Assembly: GCF_002632875.1 (NCBI RefSeq)
Contig: NZ_NJCX01000001.1
Location: 48,524 to 112,523 of the forward strand
Reading direction: 5' to 3'
Source of the DNA: Xenorhabdus kozodoii
GTDB lineage: Bacteria > Pseudomonadota > Gammaproteobacteria > Enterobacterales > Enterobacteriaceae
Length of the DNA: 64,000 nucleotides
Below, one piece after another: positions 1-9,003 of the stretch; positions within the stretch are counted from its first letter, which is position 1; the number at the start of each line of letters is the position of its first letter. The translations under genes were made by a program, and so were the position numbers. The notes below the pieces were generated by a model. That model was not told the origin of the DNA and did no database searches. It saw only the letters and a program-made list of their open reading frames with translations.

Positions 1-3000
1 GCCGGTGGAGCCGGAGGTATAGATGATATAGGCCAGATGGTGTGGCTTAAGCCCCAATTGGTGGGGATCGGGATTATGGCAAGGTTGCTGTGCCACTGCG
101 TACCGCCGGTTGTCATCATCCAGCAGCAAAACCGGAATATTTTGCGCGGGTAAACGCGCCTGTAGATGGCTTTGGGTCAGCAACCAGGCCGGTTCACTGT
201 CCGATAACTGGTAAGCCAGCCGTTCGGCGGGGTATTCCGGGTCGAGGGGAATATAGCCCGCCCCCGCCTTAAGGATGCCGTACATGCCGATGATCATATC
301 CAGGCTGCGGTCGGCACAGATAGCGATGCGATCATCGGGGCGTACACCGGAGGCAACCAGATGATGAGCCAGTTGGTTGGCCTGGCGGTTTAATTCGTGG
401 TAACTCAGTTGGCTATCGCCAAACACCAAGGCGGTGGCATCAGGGGTTCGTTCTGCTTGTTGTTCAAACAGTTGGTGGATCAGCGTCTCTTGCGGATAAG
501 CTAAAGTGGTCTTGTTGAAATCCACCAATAATTGATGGCGTTGTTGCGGTTGCAGCAGCGGTAAATCTTGTACTTGCAGGGGATCATCGGCAACCATCGC
601 CCCTAACAGGGTTTGCAGGTAACTTGCCAGCCGTTCAATGCTGGCTCGATCAAACAGATCACTGGCATATTCCAGTTCACCCACTAACCCATTATCCGTA
701 TCGTTGATGGAAAGTGACAGATCGAAATGGGTGCTTTTCCGGGTTAGCGGCAGTTCATCCAGCACTAAACCGGGTAACGTCAGAGGGTGTTGGATCGGTG
801 TGTTATCCAGCGCCAGCATGACCTGAAATATCGGGCTATGGCTCAGGTTACGTGGTGGTTGCAGCGCTTCGACCAGTTGTTCAAATGGCAAGTCTTGATG
901 TACATAAGCCGCCAATGCGTGGGCTTTTACCTGTGCCAATAACGCGCCAACGGTGGGGTTATCTTCCAGTTTAACCCGCAGCGCGAGGGTATTCGCGAAG
1001 AAACCGAGCAACGGCTCTAATTCACTGTGCTGTCGGTTTGCGACCGGCGTTCCTATCACAATATCGTGTTGGCCACTGATACGGGCAAGCAGGATTGACC
1101 ATGCCGCCAGCAATGTCATGAATAAAGTGGAACCGTGGCGCTGGCTCAACGCTTTTAAGCCATCGCTTAATGCCGGCGAGAGGCTAAATGCCACTTGATC
1201 GCCACGGTAGCTTTGAACCGCCGGGCGTGCCCTGTCTGTCGGCAGTGCCAGCAAAGCAGGGGCGCCTTGCAGCGCTTCCCGCCAGAAATTGACCTGTTTT
1301 TCCTGTACTTCACCTTGCAGCCATTGCCGCTGCCAGAGGGCATAGTCGGCATATTGCACTGTCAGTGCCGGCAGCGGATCGTCTTGCCCCTGAATGAAAG
1401 CGCGATAGAGGGTGGTCAGCTCGTATATCAGGATGTTTATTGACCAGCCATCCGAAATCATGTGGTGCTGGGTCAATAACAGAACATGTTCATTGTGGCT
1501 GAGCTGCAACAATTGCCCGCGGATTAATGGCTCCAGGGCAAAATCAAAGGGGTGGCGAGTTTCAAATTGAGCGGCTTCATCAATAGCCGCCTGTTTTTCT
1601 GCCTCTGTGAGCGGGCTGAGATCTTTAAGGGTTAAATTGAAACCGCTGTCCGCCTCGGCAATCACTTGCCGGGCTATCCCATCCACCATGTTGATGGTGG
1701 TGCGCAGAATTTCATGGCGGGCAACAATCCGATCCAGCGCCCTTTGCAGCGCGTTCAGGTTTAGCTGGCCTGTCAGACGCAAGCCGCCCGCGATGTGATA
1801 CGCCGTCTGGGCGGCCGGATCTAACTGCGCCAGGAACCACAAACGTTGTTGTGCCCAGGAGAGCGGCAGCGCTTGTTGTCGGTCGGCGGGCAATATCACC
1901 GGCTGTGCAGGTTGGTTGGCGATATCCAGTGTTTGCGCCAAATCGGACAACACGGGACGGGAGAAGAGATCCTGCAACGCCACTTCGGTGTTGAAAACCT
2001 GGCGTAAGCGGGTCGCCATTTGTACCGTCAGCAAGGAGTGACCACCCAACTCAAAGAAGTTGTCATGACGTCCCACCTGTTCCAGCCCAAGCAAGGACTG
2101 CCAGACTTCCGCCATTTTTTGCTCAATTTCCCCTTGGGGGGCGGCGTATTCACGGCTGGCAATGGCAGCGCGATCCGGTGCAGGCAAGGCCTTGCGATCT
2201 AGCTTACCACTGCCAGTTAGCGGGAAGGCATCCAGTATGACAAATGCACTGGGGATCATGTGCTCCATCAGATGGGTGCTAAGCTGCTTACGCAGATGGG
2301 AAGGGGTGAGGGTAACTTCTGGTTGTGGTAGCAGGTAGGCCACCAGACGCTTGTCGCCATCGGCTTCTTCACGGGCAATCACCACAACATCTTTGACGCC
2401 GTCGCAAGCGGCTAATTGCGTTTCGATTTCCCCTAATTCAATACGGAACCCGCGCAGTTTGACCTGAAAATCGTTGCGCCCTAAATATTCAATGTTACCG
2501 TCAGGCAACCAGCGCCCCAGATCGCCGCTTTGGTACAGACGGGCATTGGCTTCCTTGCTAAAGGGATCGGGGACAAAGCGCTCAGCCGTCAGTGCTGGCC
2601 GGTTCAGGTAACCCCGTGCGACGCCGGCACCACCGATATAAATCTCCCCGCTGACACCGATGGGAACCGGTTGGCCGAAGGGATCGAGGATATAAATACG
2701 GGAATTGGCATTGGGGCGGCCAATGGGAATGTTGTGTTCAATCCCCGAAGAAGAGCCAGCATGCAGCCTCAATGACGTGACGATCACCGTGGTTTCCGTC
2801 GGGCCATAGGTGTTGATCCAACGGCAAGATTGCGTTTCGGGTAACGATTGCCAATCCGCCCAATGGCGGTATTCCGCTTTCTCACCCCCCACAATCACCG
2901 TGTGCAGGGACGGGCTAAAACCGGTACGACCGGCTTTCATCTCCTGTACCCATTGGTGCCAGAACGCAGTGGGGACATCCATGATGGTGATTTTTTGTTG

Positions 3001-5226
3001 CCGCAAAAAGTCAATAAATTCGCTATTCGGTACACGGATATGGGCGGGGCGCAGCACTAACGTTGCCCCCGCCGCCAGTGTTGGAAAAATGTCGGATACG
3101 GAGGTATCGAATGCCATCGTCGCAAATTGCAAAATGCGATCCGCTGGCTGGGGCTGGCTGATTTGCTGTTGGGCGTGGATAAAGTTGACGACATTGCGGT
3201 GTTCCAGCATCACCCCCTTGGGCTGGCCGGTGGAGCCGGAGGTGTAGATGACATAGGCCAGGTGGTGCGGCAGCAGCCCTGATTGGCTGGCATCAGGATT
3301 ATGGCTTGGTTGCTGGTCGACCACATTGCAGTGATTTTCATCATCGAGTAACCAAACCGGCACTGCCGTCGGCGGTAAACGGGTCTGTAACGATTTTTGC
3401 GTCAGCAATAACTTTGGCGCGCTATCGGCTAACTGATAAGCCAGCCGTTCGGCGGGGTATTCGGGATCGAAGGGAACGTAACCGGCGCCCGCTTTGAGAA
3501 TCGCCAACATACCGATGATCATATCCAGACTCCGCTCGACACACAGTGCCACGCGATCGTCTGGGCGGATGCCAAAGGCGATTAAGTAGTGCGCCAGTTG
3601 GTTGGCACGCCGGTTCAATGCGGCATAACTGAGTTGCGTATCGTGGTACACCAGGGCAATAGCTTCAGGCATCGCTTCCGCTTGCTGTTCAAAGAGCGGG
3701 TGGATCAATTTATCTTGTGGGTAGGCGAGGGCGGTGTCGTTAAAATCCACCAACACTTGTTTGCTCTGTTGCGGGGTCAAGAGCGGCAATTGCGCCACGC
3801 GCTGGCTGTCATCAGCCACCATCGCCGCCAGCAAGGTGTGTAACTGGCTGACCAGACGTTCAATCGTCGCGTGATCGAACAGATCACGGGCATATTCCAG
3901 ATCACCCACTAAACCCTTTTCAGTCTCATCCAGGGTTAATGTCAGGTCAAAGTAAGCACTGTCCCTGATTAATGGCCGCTCATCCAGGACTAATCCCGGC
4001 AGCGCAAAATGCCGTTGTCCCGGCGTATTATTGGTTGCCAGCATGACCTGAAAAATGGGGCTATGGCTCAGGCTGCGCGGCGGTTGTAAGCGCTCAACCA
4101 GTTGTTCGAAGGGCAGGTCTTGGTGGGCAAATGCATTGATCGCCTGTTTTTTCACTTGTGACAGGAGTTCACTGACCGTGGGGTTATTATGCAATTGCAC
4201 CCGTAATGCCAGGGTATTGGCAAAAAAACCGATCAAAGGGGCTAATTCAGGTTGTTGGCGGTTGGCGATGGGGGTGCCAATCACCATATCATCCTGACCA
4301 CTGATGCGGGAGAGCAATGTCGCCCAGCCCGCCAATAACGTCATAAATAAGGTGGTTCCGTGGCGCTGGCTAAGCGCTTTTAAACCAGCCTGCAATGCGG
4401 GGGATAGCGCAATATTAACGCGGCTGCCGGTATAGCTCTGCTTGGCTGGGCGCGGCCGATCTGTCGGTAATGCCAAAAGTGCGGGGGCGCCTTGCAGGGT
4501 GTCACGCCAGAACTCGACCTGTTTTTCCAGCACCTCTCCCTGTAATTCATTTTTCTGCCAGAGGACATAATCCGCATATTGAATTGTCAGGGCTGGCATG
4601 GGATCAGGTAGCCCCTGGCTGAATGCGTGATAAAGCGTGGACAGTTCTTGCATAAGGACACTGACTGACCAGCCATCCGAGATAATATGGTGCTGGGTTA
4701 ACAGCAGGATATGCTGCTCTTCTGCCCGTTTTAGCAGGCGTCCCCGTGCCAATGGGCCGTTAACAAAATCAAAGGGATGATTGGCTTCAAGGCAGGCGAT
4801 GTTTTCAATTGCGGCGGTTTGTTGTGTTGACGATAGCGGGCTGAGATCGTCTTGTTGCAAGGGAAAACCACAATTTTCATCATGAATGATTTGTTGTGCC
4901 TCGTCTTCTACCGTCACGATTGTGGTACGCAGAATTTCATGGCGCGCCACAATACGATCCAGGGCGGCTTGCAGGGCATTCCGATTGAGTTTGCCTTGGA
5001 GATCCAACCCTACGGACATGTGGTATGCCGTTTGTGCCGCCGGATCCAGTTGAGCCAGAAACCATAAGCGTTGCTGTGTCCAGGATAATGGCACGCCGTT
5101 ATCACGCGATTGGGCCATGATGGCTGTTTTTTGTGTTGACTTGCGGCTCAGTTTCGCTGATTGGGCTAACTCAAGTAATCTTCGGCGTTCGGCTAAGGGT
5201 AGAGATGAAAGCGCGTTATTATTCAT
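1..5226 (-). CDS. Non-ribosomal peptide synthetase, C-A-T-C-A..., partial at left edge
   Basis: The open frame runs from an ATG at 5226 to the window edge: 1742 codons visible and no stop. Domains in order are: an N-terminal helix-like leader (about 1-40), a condensation domain with HHIISDG near residue 179, an adenylation domain with YTSGSTG near 660 and YGPTE near 805, a thiolation site GGHSLL near 1060, a second condensation domain with HHMISDG near 1252, and a second adenylation domain cut at its A3 motif YTSGSTG. It builds a peptide on phosphopantetheine arms in the cytosol. The hand-aligned code of the first A domain is D-T-S-M-I-G-T-V-I, which I cannot assign to an amino acid. No epimerisation domain is visible. 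The gene lies 35 bp downstream of the serine-type NRPS and is surely in its operon. The remaining modules and any thioesterase lie outside the window. Confidence 0.95.
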   Translation of the reverse strand, partial: MNNNALSSLPLAERRRLLELAQSAKLSRKSTQKTAIMAQSRDNGVPLSWTQQRLWFLAQLDPAAQTAYHMSVGLDLQGKLNRNALQAALDRIVARHEILRTTIVTVEDEAQQIIHDENCGFPLQQDDLSPLSSTQQTAAIENIACLEANHPFDFVNGPLARGRLLKRAEEQHILLLTQHHIISDGWSVSVLMQELSTLYHAFSQGLPDPMPALTIQYADYVLWQKNELQGEVLEKQVEFWRDTLQGAPALLALPTDRPRPAKQSYTGSRVNIALSPALQAGLKALSQRHGTTLFMTLLAGWATLLSRISGQDDMVIGTPIANRQQPELAPLIGFFANTLALRVQLHNNPTVSELLSQVKKQAINAFAHQDLPFEQLVERLQPPRSLSHSPIFQVMLATNNTPGQRHFALPGLVLDERPLIRDSAYFDLTLTLDETEKGLVGDLEYARDLFDHATIERLVSQLHTLLAAMVADDSQRVAQLPLLTPQQSKQVLVDFNDTALAYPQDKLIHPLFEQQAEAMPEAIALVYHDTQLSYAALNRRANQLAHYLIAFGIRPDDRVALCVERSLDMIIGMLAILKAGAGYVPFDPEYPAERLAYQLADSAPKLLLTQKSLQTRLPPTAVPVWLLDDENHCNVVDQQPSHNPDASQSGLLPHHLAYVIYTSGSTGQPKGVMLEHRNVVNFIHAQQQISQPQPADRILQFATMAFDTSVSDIFPTLAAGATLVLRPAHIRVPNSEFIDFLRQQKITIMDVPTAFWHQWVQEMKAGRTGFSPSLHTVIVGGEKAEYRHWADWQSLPETQSCRWINTYGPTETTVIVTSLRLHAGSSSGIEHNIPIGRPNANSRIYILDPFGQPVPIGVSGEIYIGGAGVARGYLNRPALTAERFVPDPFSKEANARLYQSGDLGRWLPDGNIEYLGRNDFQVKLRGFRIELGEIETQLAACDGVKDVVVIAREEADGDKRLVAYLLPQPEVTLTPSHLRKQLSTHLMEHMIPSAFVILDAFPLTGSGKLDRKALPAPDRAAIASREYAAPQGEIEQKMAEVWQSLLGLEQVGRHDNFFELGGHSLLTVQMATRLRQVFNTEVALQDLFSRPVLSDLAQTLDIANQPAQPVILPADRQQALPLSWAQQRLWFLAQLDPAAQTAYHIAGGLRLTGQLNLNALQRALDRIVARHEILRTTINMVDGIARQVIAEADSGFNLTLKDLSPLTEAEKQAAIDEAAQFETRHPFDFALEPLIRGQLLQLSHNEHVLLLTQHHMISDGWSINILIYELTTLYRAFIQGQDDPLPALTVQYADYALWQRQWLQGEVQEKQVNFWREALQGAPALLALPTDRARPAVQSYRGDQVAFSLSPALSDGLKALSQRHGSTLFMTLLAAWSILLARISGQHDIVIGTPVANRQHSELEPLLGFFANTLALRVKLEDNPTVGALLAQVKAHALAAYVHQDLPFEQLVEALQPPRNLSHSPIFQVMLALDNTPIQHPLTLPGLVLDELPLTRKSTHFDLSLSINDTDNGLVGELEYASDLFDRASIERLASYLQTLLGAMVADDPLQVQDLPLLQPQQRHQLLVDFNKTTLAYPQETLIHQLFEQQAERTPDATALVFGDSQLSYHELNRQANQLAHHLVASGVRPDDRIAICADRSLDMIIGMYGILKAGAGYIPLDPEYPAERLAYQLSDSEPAWLLTQSHLQARLPAQNIPVLLLDDDNRRYAVAQQPCHNPDPHQLGLKPHHLAYIIYTSGSTG

Positions 5227-5261
5227 TTGATTATCACCACGTAAAATAAGGTAAGTAAAAT

Positions 5262-8200
5262 CTAATTCATGGATTTATAAACATCTTGCAGAGACTCTGA
5301 ATCGAATTGCAGTAACAGAGAGTCGATAAGGCATTCTTCAAGCTGACAGAGGGTCGGGTGAGAAAACAGTTGATGAATGGATAATTCAACCTCAAATGTC
5401 TGTTTGATTTCCGTCTGTAGCTGTAACACCAACAGGGAATGCCCGCCCAATTCAAAAAAGTTGTCATAGCGGCTCACCCGATCCAGCCCCAATAGTGTTT
5501 GCCAAATGGCGGCCAATTGCGCTTCGGTTTCGCCCTCTGGCGCGGCATATTCACGGGTTGACATGGCTGAGTGGTCGGGGGCGGGCAGGGCTTGACGGTC
5601 GAGTTTGCCATTGGGCGAGAGCGGAAAGGCCGCCATCATGATAAAGGCGCTCGGTATCATGTAATCGGCAAGGTTTCGGCTCAGTTGCGCACGCAGTTGA
5701 GAAATGCCCGGCGCGCCATCCTGATCCGGGATCACATAGGCGACCAGTCGCTTGTCACCGGCACCGCTTTCACGGGCGACCACCACCGCTTCATGGACGC
5801 CAGTACATTGGGTCAGGCAGGTTTCAATTTCGCCCAGTTCAATGCGTAATCCGCGGATTTTGACCTGAAAGTCATTGCGCCCCAGATAGGAGATGCTGCC
5901 ATCCGGTAGCCAACGTCCCAGATCACCGGTTTTGTACAGACGGGCGGCAGGATCGGCGCTGAATGGGTCGGTAATGAAGCGTTCAGCCGTCAACGCTGGC
6001 AGGTTCAAATAACCACGGGCGACCCCCACTCCCCCGATGTAAATTTCACCGGTGACACCGATGGGAACCGGTTCCCCGTAGGCATCGAGAATATAGATTT
6101 GGATATTGGCAATCGGCTGTCCAATCGGCACTTGCCCGCGATAGCGATCCGGCACGCACCGCCAGGCGGTGACATCAATGGCCGCTTCCGTGGGGCCATA
6201 TAAATTATGCAGCTCACTGTGTGGCAAGTGGGACAGACAATGTTGTTGCAGGGCATAAGGCAGGGCTTCCCCGCTGCATAAAATCTGGCGCAGGGAAAGG
6301 CAACGGCCGGCCGGAATGTAATGGAGAAAACTTTGCAACATGGAGGGCACAAAGTGGATCGTCGTGATATGACGGTTTTCTATCTCTGCCAATAAATAGT
6401 GCGGCTCTTTATGGCCGCCGGGTCGGGCTATCACCAGTTGGGCGCCAAACATCAGGGGCAGGAAGAATTCCCAAACGGACACATCAAAACTGAACGGCGT
6501 TTTTTGTAACACGCGATCCTGAGGGGTTAATTGGTAAGTCTCCTGTGCCCAGAGCAAACGGTTAACCACCCCACGGTGCTCATTCATCACGCCTTTGGGT
6601 AATCCCGTTGAGCCAGAGGTATAGAGCACATAGGCCAGATGACGCGATATCAGCCCTAACTGCGTGGGCGCTAAGTTACCGTCGTCTTGGCGGGCAATAT
6701 TGGCCTGAACGGTTGGATCATCTAAAAACCAGACAGGGATTTCGGTCACCGGCAGTTGTTCTTGCAAGCGGTGATGGGTGAGCAGGATCACCGGTTCACT
6801 GTCTGACAGAATATAGGCGAGCCGATCGGTGGGATATTCCGGATCGAGTGGCACATAAGCTGCGCCCGCTTTTAAGATCCCCAACAAACTGATGACCATA
6901 TCCAGACTGCGCTCCATGCAGATGGCAACGCGATCATCGGGATGAATGCCCGTCTGGACAAGGGCGTGAGCCAGTTGGTTAGCCCGTTGATTTAACGCCC
7001 GATAACTGAGCTGAGTATTGCCATACCCCAGGGCAATGGCCGTTGGGCTGCGCTCCACTTGTTGTTCAATCAATTGATGGATTAAGGCGTGTTGCGGGAA
7101 AGGTTTGTCGGTAGCGTTAAAATCATGGATGACTTGCCGGCGTGCCTGTTCATCCATGAGTGGCAAACGCGCCACGGTTTGCTGTTCATCATCCACCATA
7201 GCTTCCAGCAGCGTCAGGAGATTCTGCATAAGCTGGGCGATCAATTCAGCATCAAATATTGCCGTGTCATAATAAAAGGTATAACCGATCTGATCGCCGG
7301 CTTCTAAGACATTGACCATCAATGGAACGGGGACATCGGCATAGTAAGGATACGGAAAAGGCCGCAACTGGGCATTGCCCCACTGTACCGTGACAGGGTC
7401 ATCTTCCGCCATCCAAAGGGTGGTTAGATCGCCAATATATCGGGCTTTTTGGAATATCATGACTGTCTGGAAAACGGGATGGACATCGGCATTGCGTTGC
7501 AATTTCAGTTGTTCCAGCACTTTGGAGAAGGGATATTTCTGGTTTTCAATACCCAGCCGGATGGTTTTCATGGCTTGTGTGATATGTTCCTGTACGGTCA
7601 TATCACCGTTTATCTGGCTGCGTAAGGCAACCGGGTTGATAAATTCGCCAACCAATTTTCCCCAACGGGCACGGCCTCTTCCCGGCAGAATAGAACCGAT
7701 AATGACATCATCCACGTCGGTATAACGGCTCAAAAGGATCTGGTAGGCGGCCAGAAAGACGGCAAACAGGCTGTTATCATATTTTAGCGCCAGTGCATGC
7801 AGTTTGTGTGCCAGTGTTGCGTTGATGATTTTCTTTAAAGAGATTTTTCCTGTGGCGGGCAGGGGGCTATTTTTAGGTGGCCATTGCGATACGGCCAGAT
7901 TGCCCGCCAAGGTGTTTTGCCAGAATTGTTGCTGCTTTTTGGCGCTGGCGCTGGTTAGCCACTGTTGTTGCCATTTTACATAATCGTGGAAACTGTTTTC
8001 GGGGGCGCCTTCCAGCGGTTTTGCAGATAACAGGGTGTCGAGTTCATCTAACAGTAGCCAATAAGACCAGCCATCGACCGCCAGATGGTCGAAGGTCAAG
8101 ACCATGATGCTTTCTTGCTGATTGCACTGATACCAACTGGCATAAACCCGCAACGGATGTGCCAGATCAAATGGGTGCCAGCAATCATCCTGAACACGTT

Positions 8201-8501
8201 GTTTAAGCACTTCTTCATGAAGGTGCCGGGCATCATGGATTGTGAGTGTGATTTCAGAGTGGTCTGCGATGCAATAGCCCAATTCACCGTGATATTGTCC
8301 AAAACTTGCTCGCAGCATGGGATGCCGTTGCACCAATTTATTGAGCGCTTCTTCTAAACGCTTAGCGGTTAATCCTGTAATACGGGCACAAAATGCACTG
8401 TTATTTTGGCCACGTTTATCAGGATCAATTTGATATTGAAACCAGCGGCTACGTTGGGCTTCTGATAAAGGGAATGATTTCAATATTTCAGGGTAATTCA
8501 T
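5262..8501 (-). CDS. Non-ribosomal peptide synthetase, single C-A-T module, predicted serine-activating
   Basis: The 1079-residue protein has a condensation domain (about 10-450), an adenylation domain (about 470-960, YTSGSTG near 630, YGPTEAA) and a thiolation domain with FFELGGHSLL near 1020. Hand-reading the A-domain pocket gives D-V-W-H-L-S-L-I-D, which matches the known serine signature. The condensation motif is DHLAVDG (138-144): the first His of HHxxxDG is Asp, but the second, catalytic His remains. A condensation domain ahead of the apparent first A domain suggests a starter C domain that acylates serine, i.e. a lipopeptide start; this is inference. There is no thioesterase, so the chain must pass to the synthetase 35 bp downstream. 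The ABC exporter gene lies upstream in the same direction. Confidence 0.95.
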   Translation of the reverse strand: MNYPEILKSFPLSEAQRSRWFQYQIDPDKRGQNNSAFCARITGLTAKRLEEALNKLVQRHPMLRASFGQYHGELGYCIADHSEITLTIHDARHLHEEVLKQRVQDDCWHPFDLAHPLRVYASWYQCNQQESIMVLTFDHLAVDGWSYWLLLDELDTLLSAKPLEGAPENSFHDYVKWQQQWLTSASAKKQQQFWQNTLAGNLAVSQWPPKNSPLPATGKISLKKIINATLAHKLHALALKYDNSLFAVFLAAYQILLSRYTDVDDVIIGSILPGRGRARWGKLVGEFINPVALRSQINGDMTVQEHITQAMKTIRLGIENQKYPFSKVLEQLKLQRNADVHPVFQTVMIFQKARYIGDLTTLWMAEDDPVTVQWGNAQLRPFPYPYYADVPVPLMVNVLEAGDQIGYTFYYDTAIFDAELIAQLMQNLLTLLEAMVDDEQQTVARLPLMDEQARRQVIHDFNATDKPFPQHALIHQLIEQQVERSPTAIALGYGNTQLSYRALNQRANQLAHALVQTGIHPDDRVAICMERSLDMVISLLGILKAGAAYVPLDPEYPTDRLAYILSDSEPVILLTHHRLQEQLPVTEIPVWFLDDPTVQANIARQDDGNLAPTQLGLISRHLAYVLYTSGSTGLPKGVMNEHRGVVNRLLWAQETYQLTPQDRVLQKTPFSFDVSVWEFFLPLMFGAQLVIARPGGHKEPHYLLAEIENRHITTIHFVPSMLQSFLHYIPAGRCLSLRQILCSGEALPYALQQHCLSHLPHSELHNLYGPTEAAIDVTAWRCVPDRYRGQVPIGQPIANIQIYILDAYGEPVPIGVTGEIYIGGVGVARGYLNLPALTAERFITDPFSADPAARLYKTGDLGRWLPDGSISYLGRNDFQVKIRGLRIELGEIETCLTQCTGVHEAVVVARESGAGDKRLVAYVIPDQDGAPGISQLRAQLSRNLADYMIPSAFIMMAAFPLSPNGKLDRQALPAPDHSAMSTREYAAPEGETEAQLAAIWQTLLGLDRVSRYDNFFELGGHSLLVLQLQTEIKQTFEVELSIHQLFSHPTLCQLEECLIDSLLLQFDSESLQDVYKSMN

Positions 8502-9003
8502 TCTATAGCTCCCTTTTTATGGGTACATTAAAAAATAAAAACATGAGAACTGATAAAACAAAAAATCACACTTGAGTTTAAATAGATAAAAATAGCCCTA
8601 TGAAATAGATGATAAATCTATTCCTGTTGGAAAATGACTGTTTTTAGCACTGTTTTCAGTACCATTTGGCATAATTTGATATAAACGATTATATATCCAG
8701 AAACTCGCGAAATAAAAATGACTGACTATTCTAATAAAAAAGAACAGCCTTATTTTTTTTGTTTGCTTAATTCCTGCCTGCCATAAAAAATATATTCTTC
8801 ATGATAGGATATAATCTTGCATTAAGTTATTTTATTACATACTTATAATAATGTTTTTTAATGCGTCTCATTTTATTATTATGTGTTAACGGGTTTTGTT
8901 GTTGGTGATTTTATGTTCATTGCGTTGCTCAAATTTTTTCGACTGTGTAAAGTGAAATAAGAGCCTGTTTTATGAGGCTCTTTATGATGAGATTTATTTC
9001 ATT
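8502..9003. other. AT-rich gap between exporter and NRPS genes
   Basis: No gene is visible in these 502 bp. The stretch is very AT-rich and probably carries the promoter of the two NRPS genes. A TATAAT-like hexamer reads on the minus strand near 8690-8698, but no convincing -35 goes with it. A terminator-like hairpin sits at the exporter end (listed separately). A 7-bp inverted repeat GCATTAA/TTAATGC lies around 8818-8865. Confidence 0.5.
8959..8982 (-). terminator. Candidate terminator after the peptide exporter gene
   Basis: AAGAGCC and GGCTCTT form a 7-bp stem with a 10-nt loop, 22 bp beyond the exporter stop codon. The following minus-strand bases are moderately T-rich, so termination may be partial. 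Confidence 0.45.

Noticed and set aside
2810-3247. 145-codon plus-strand ORF
   Set aside because: Lies antisense within the first adenylation domain of the large NRPS; composition is that of a shadow frame.
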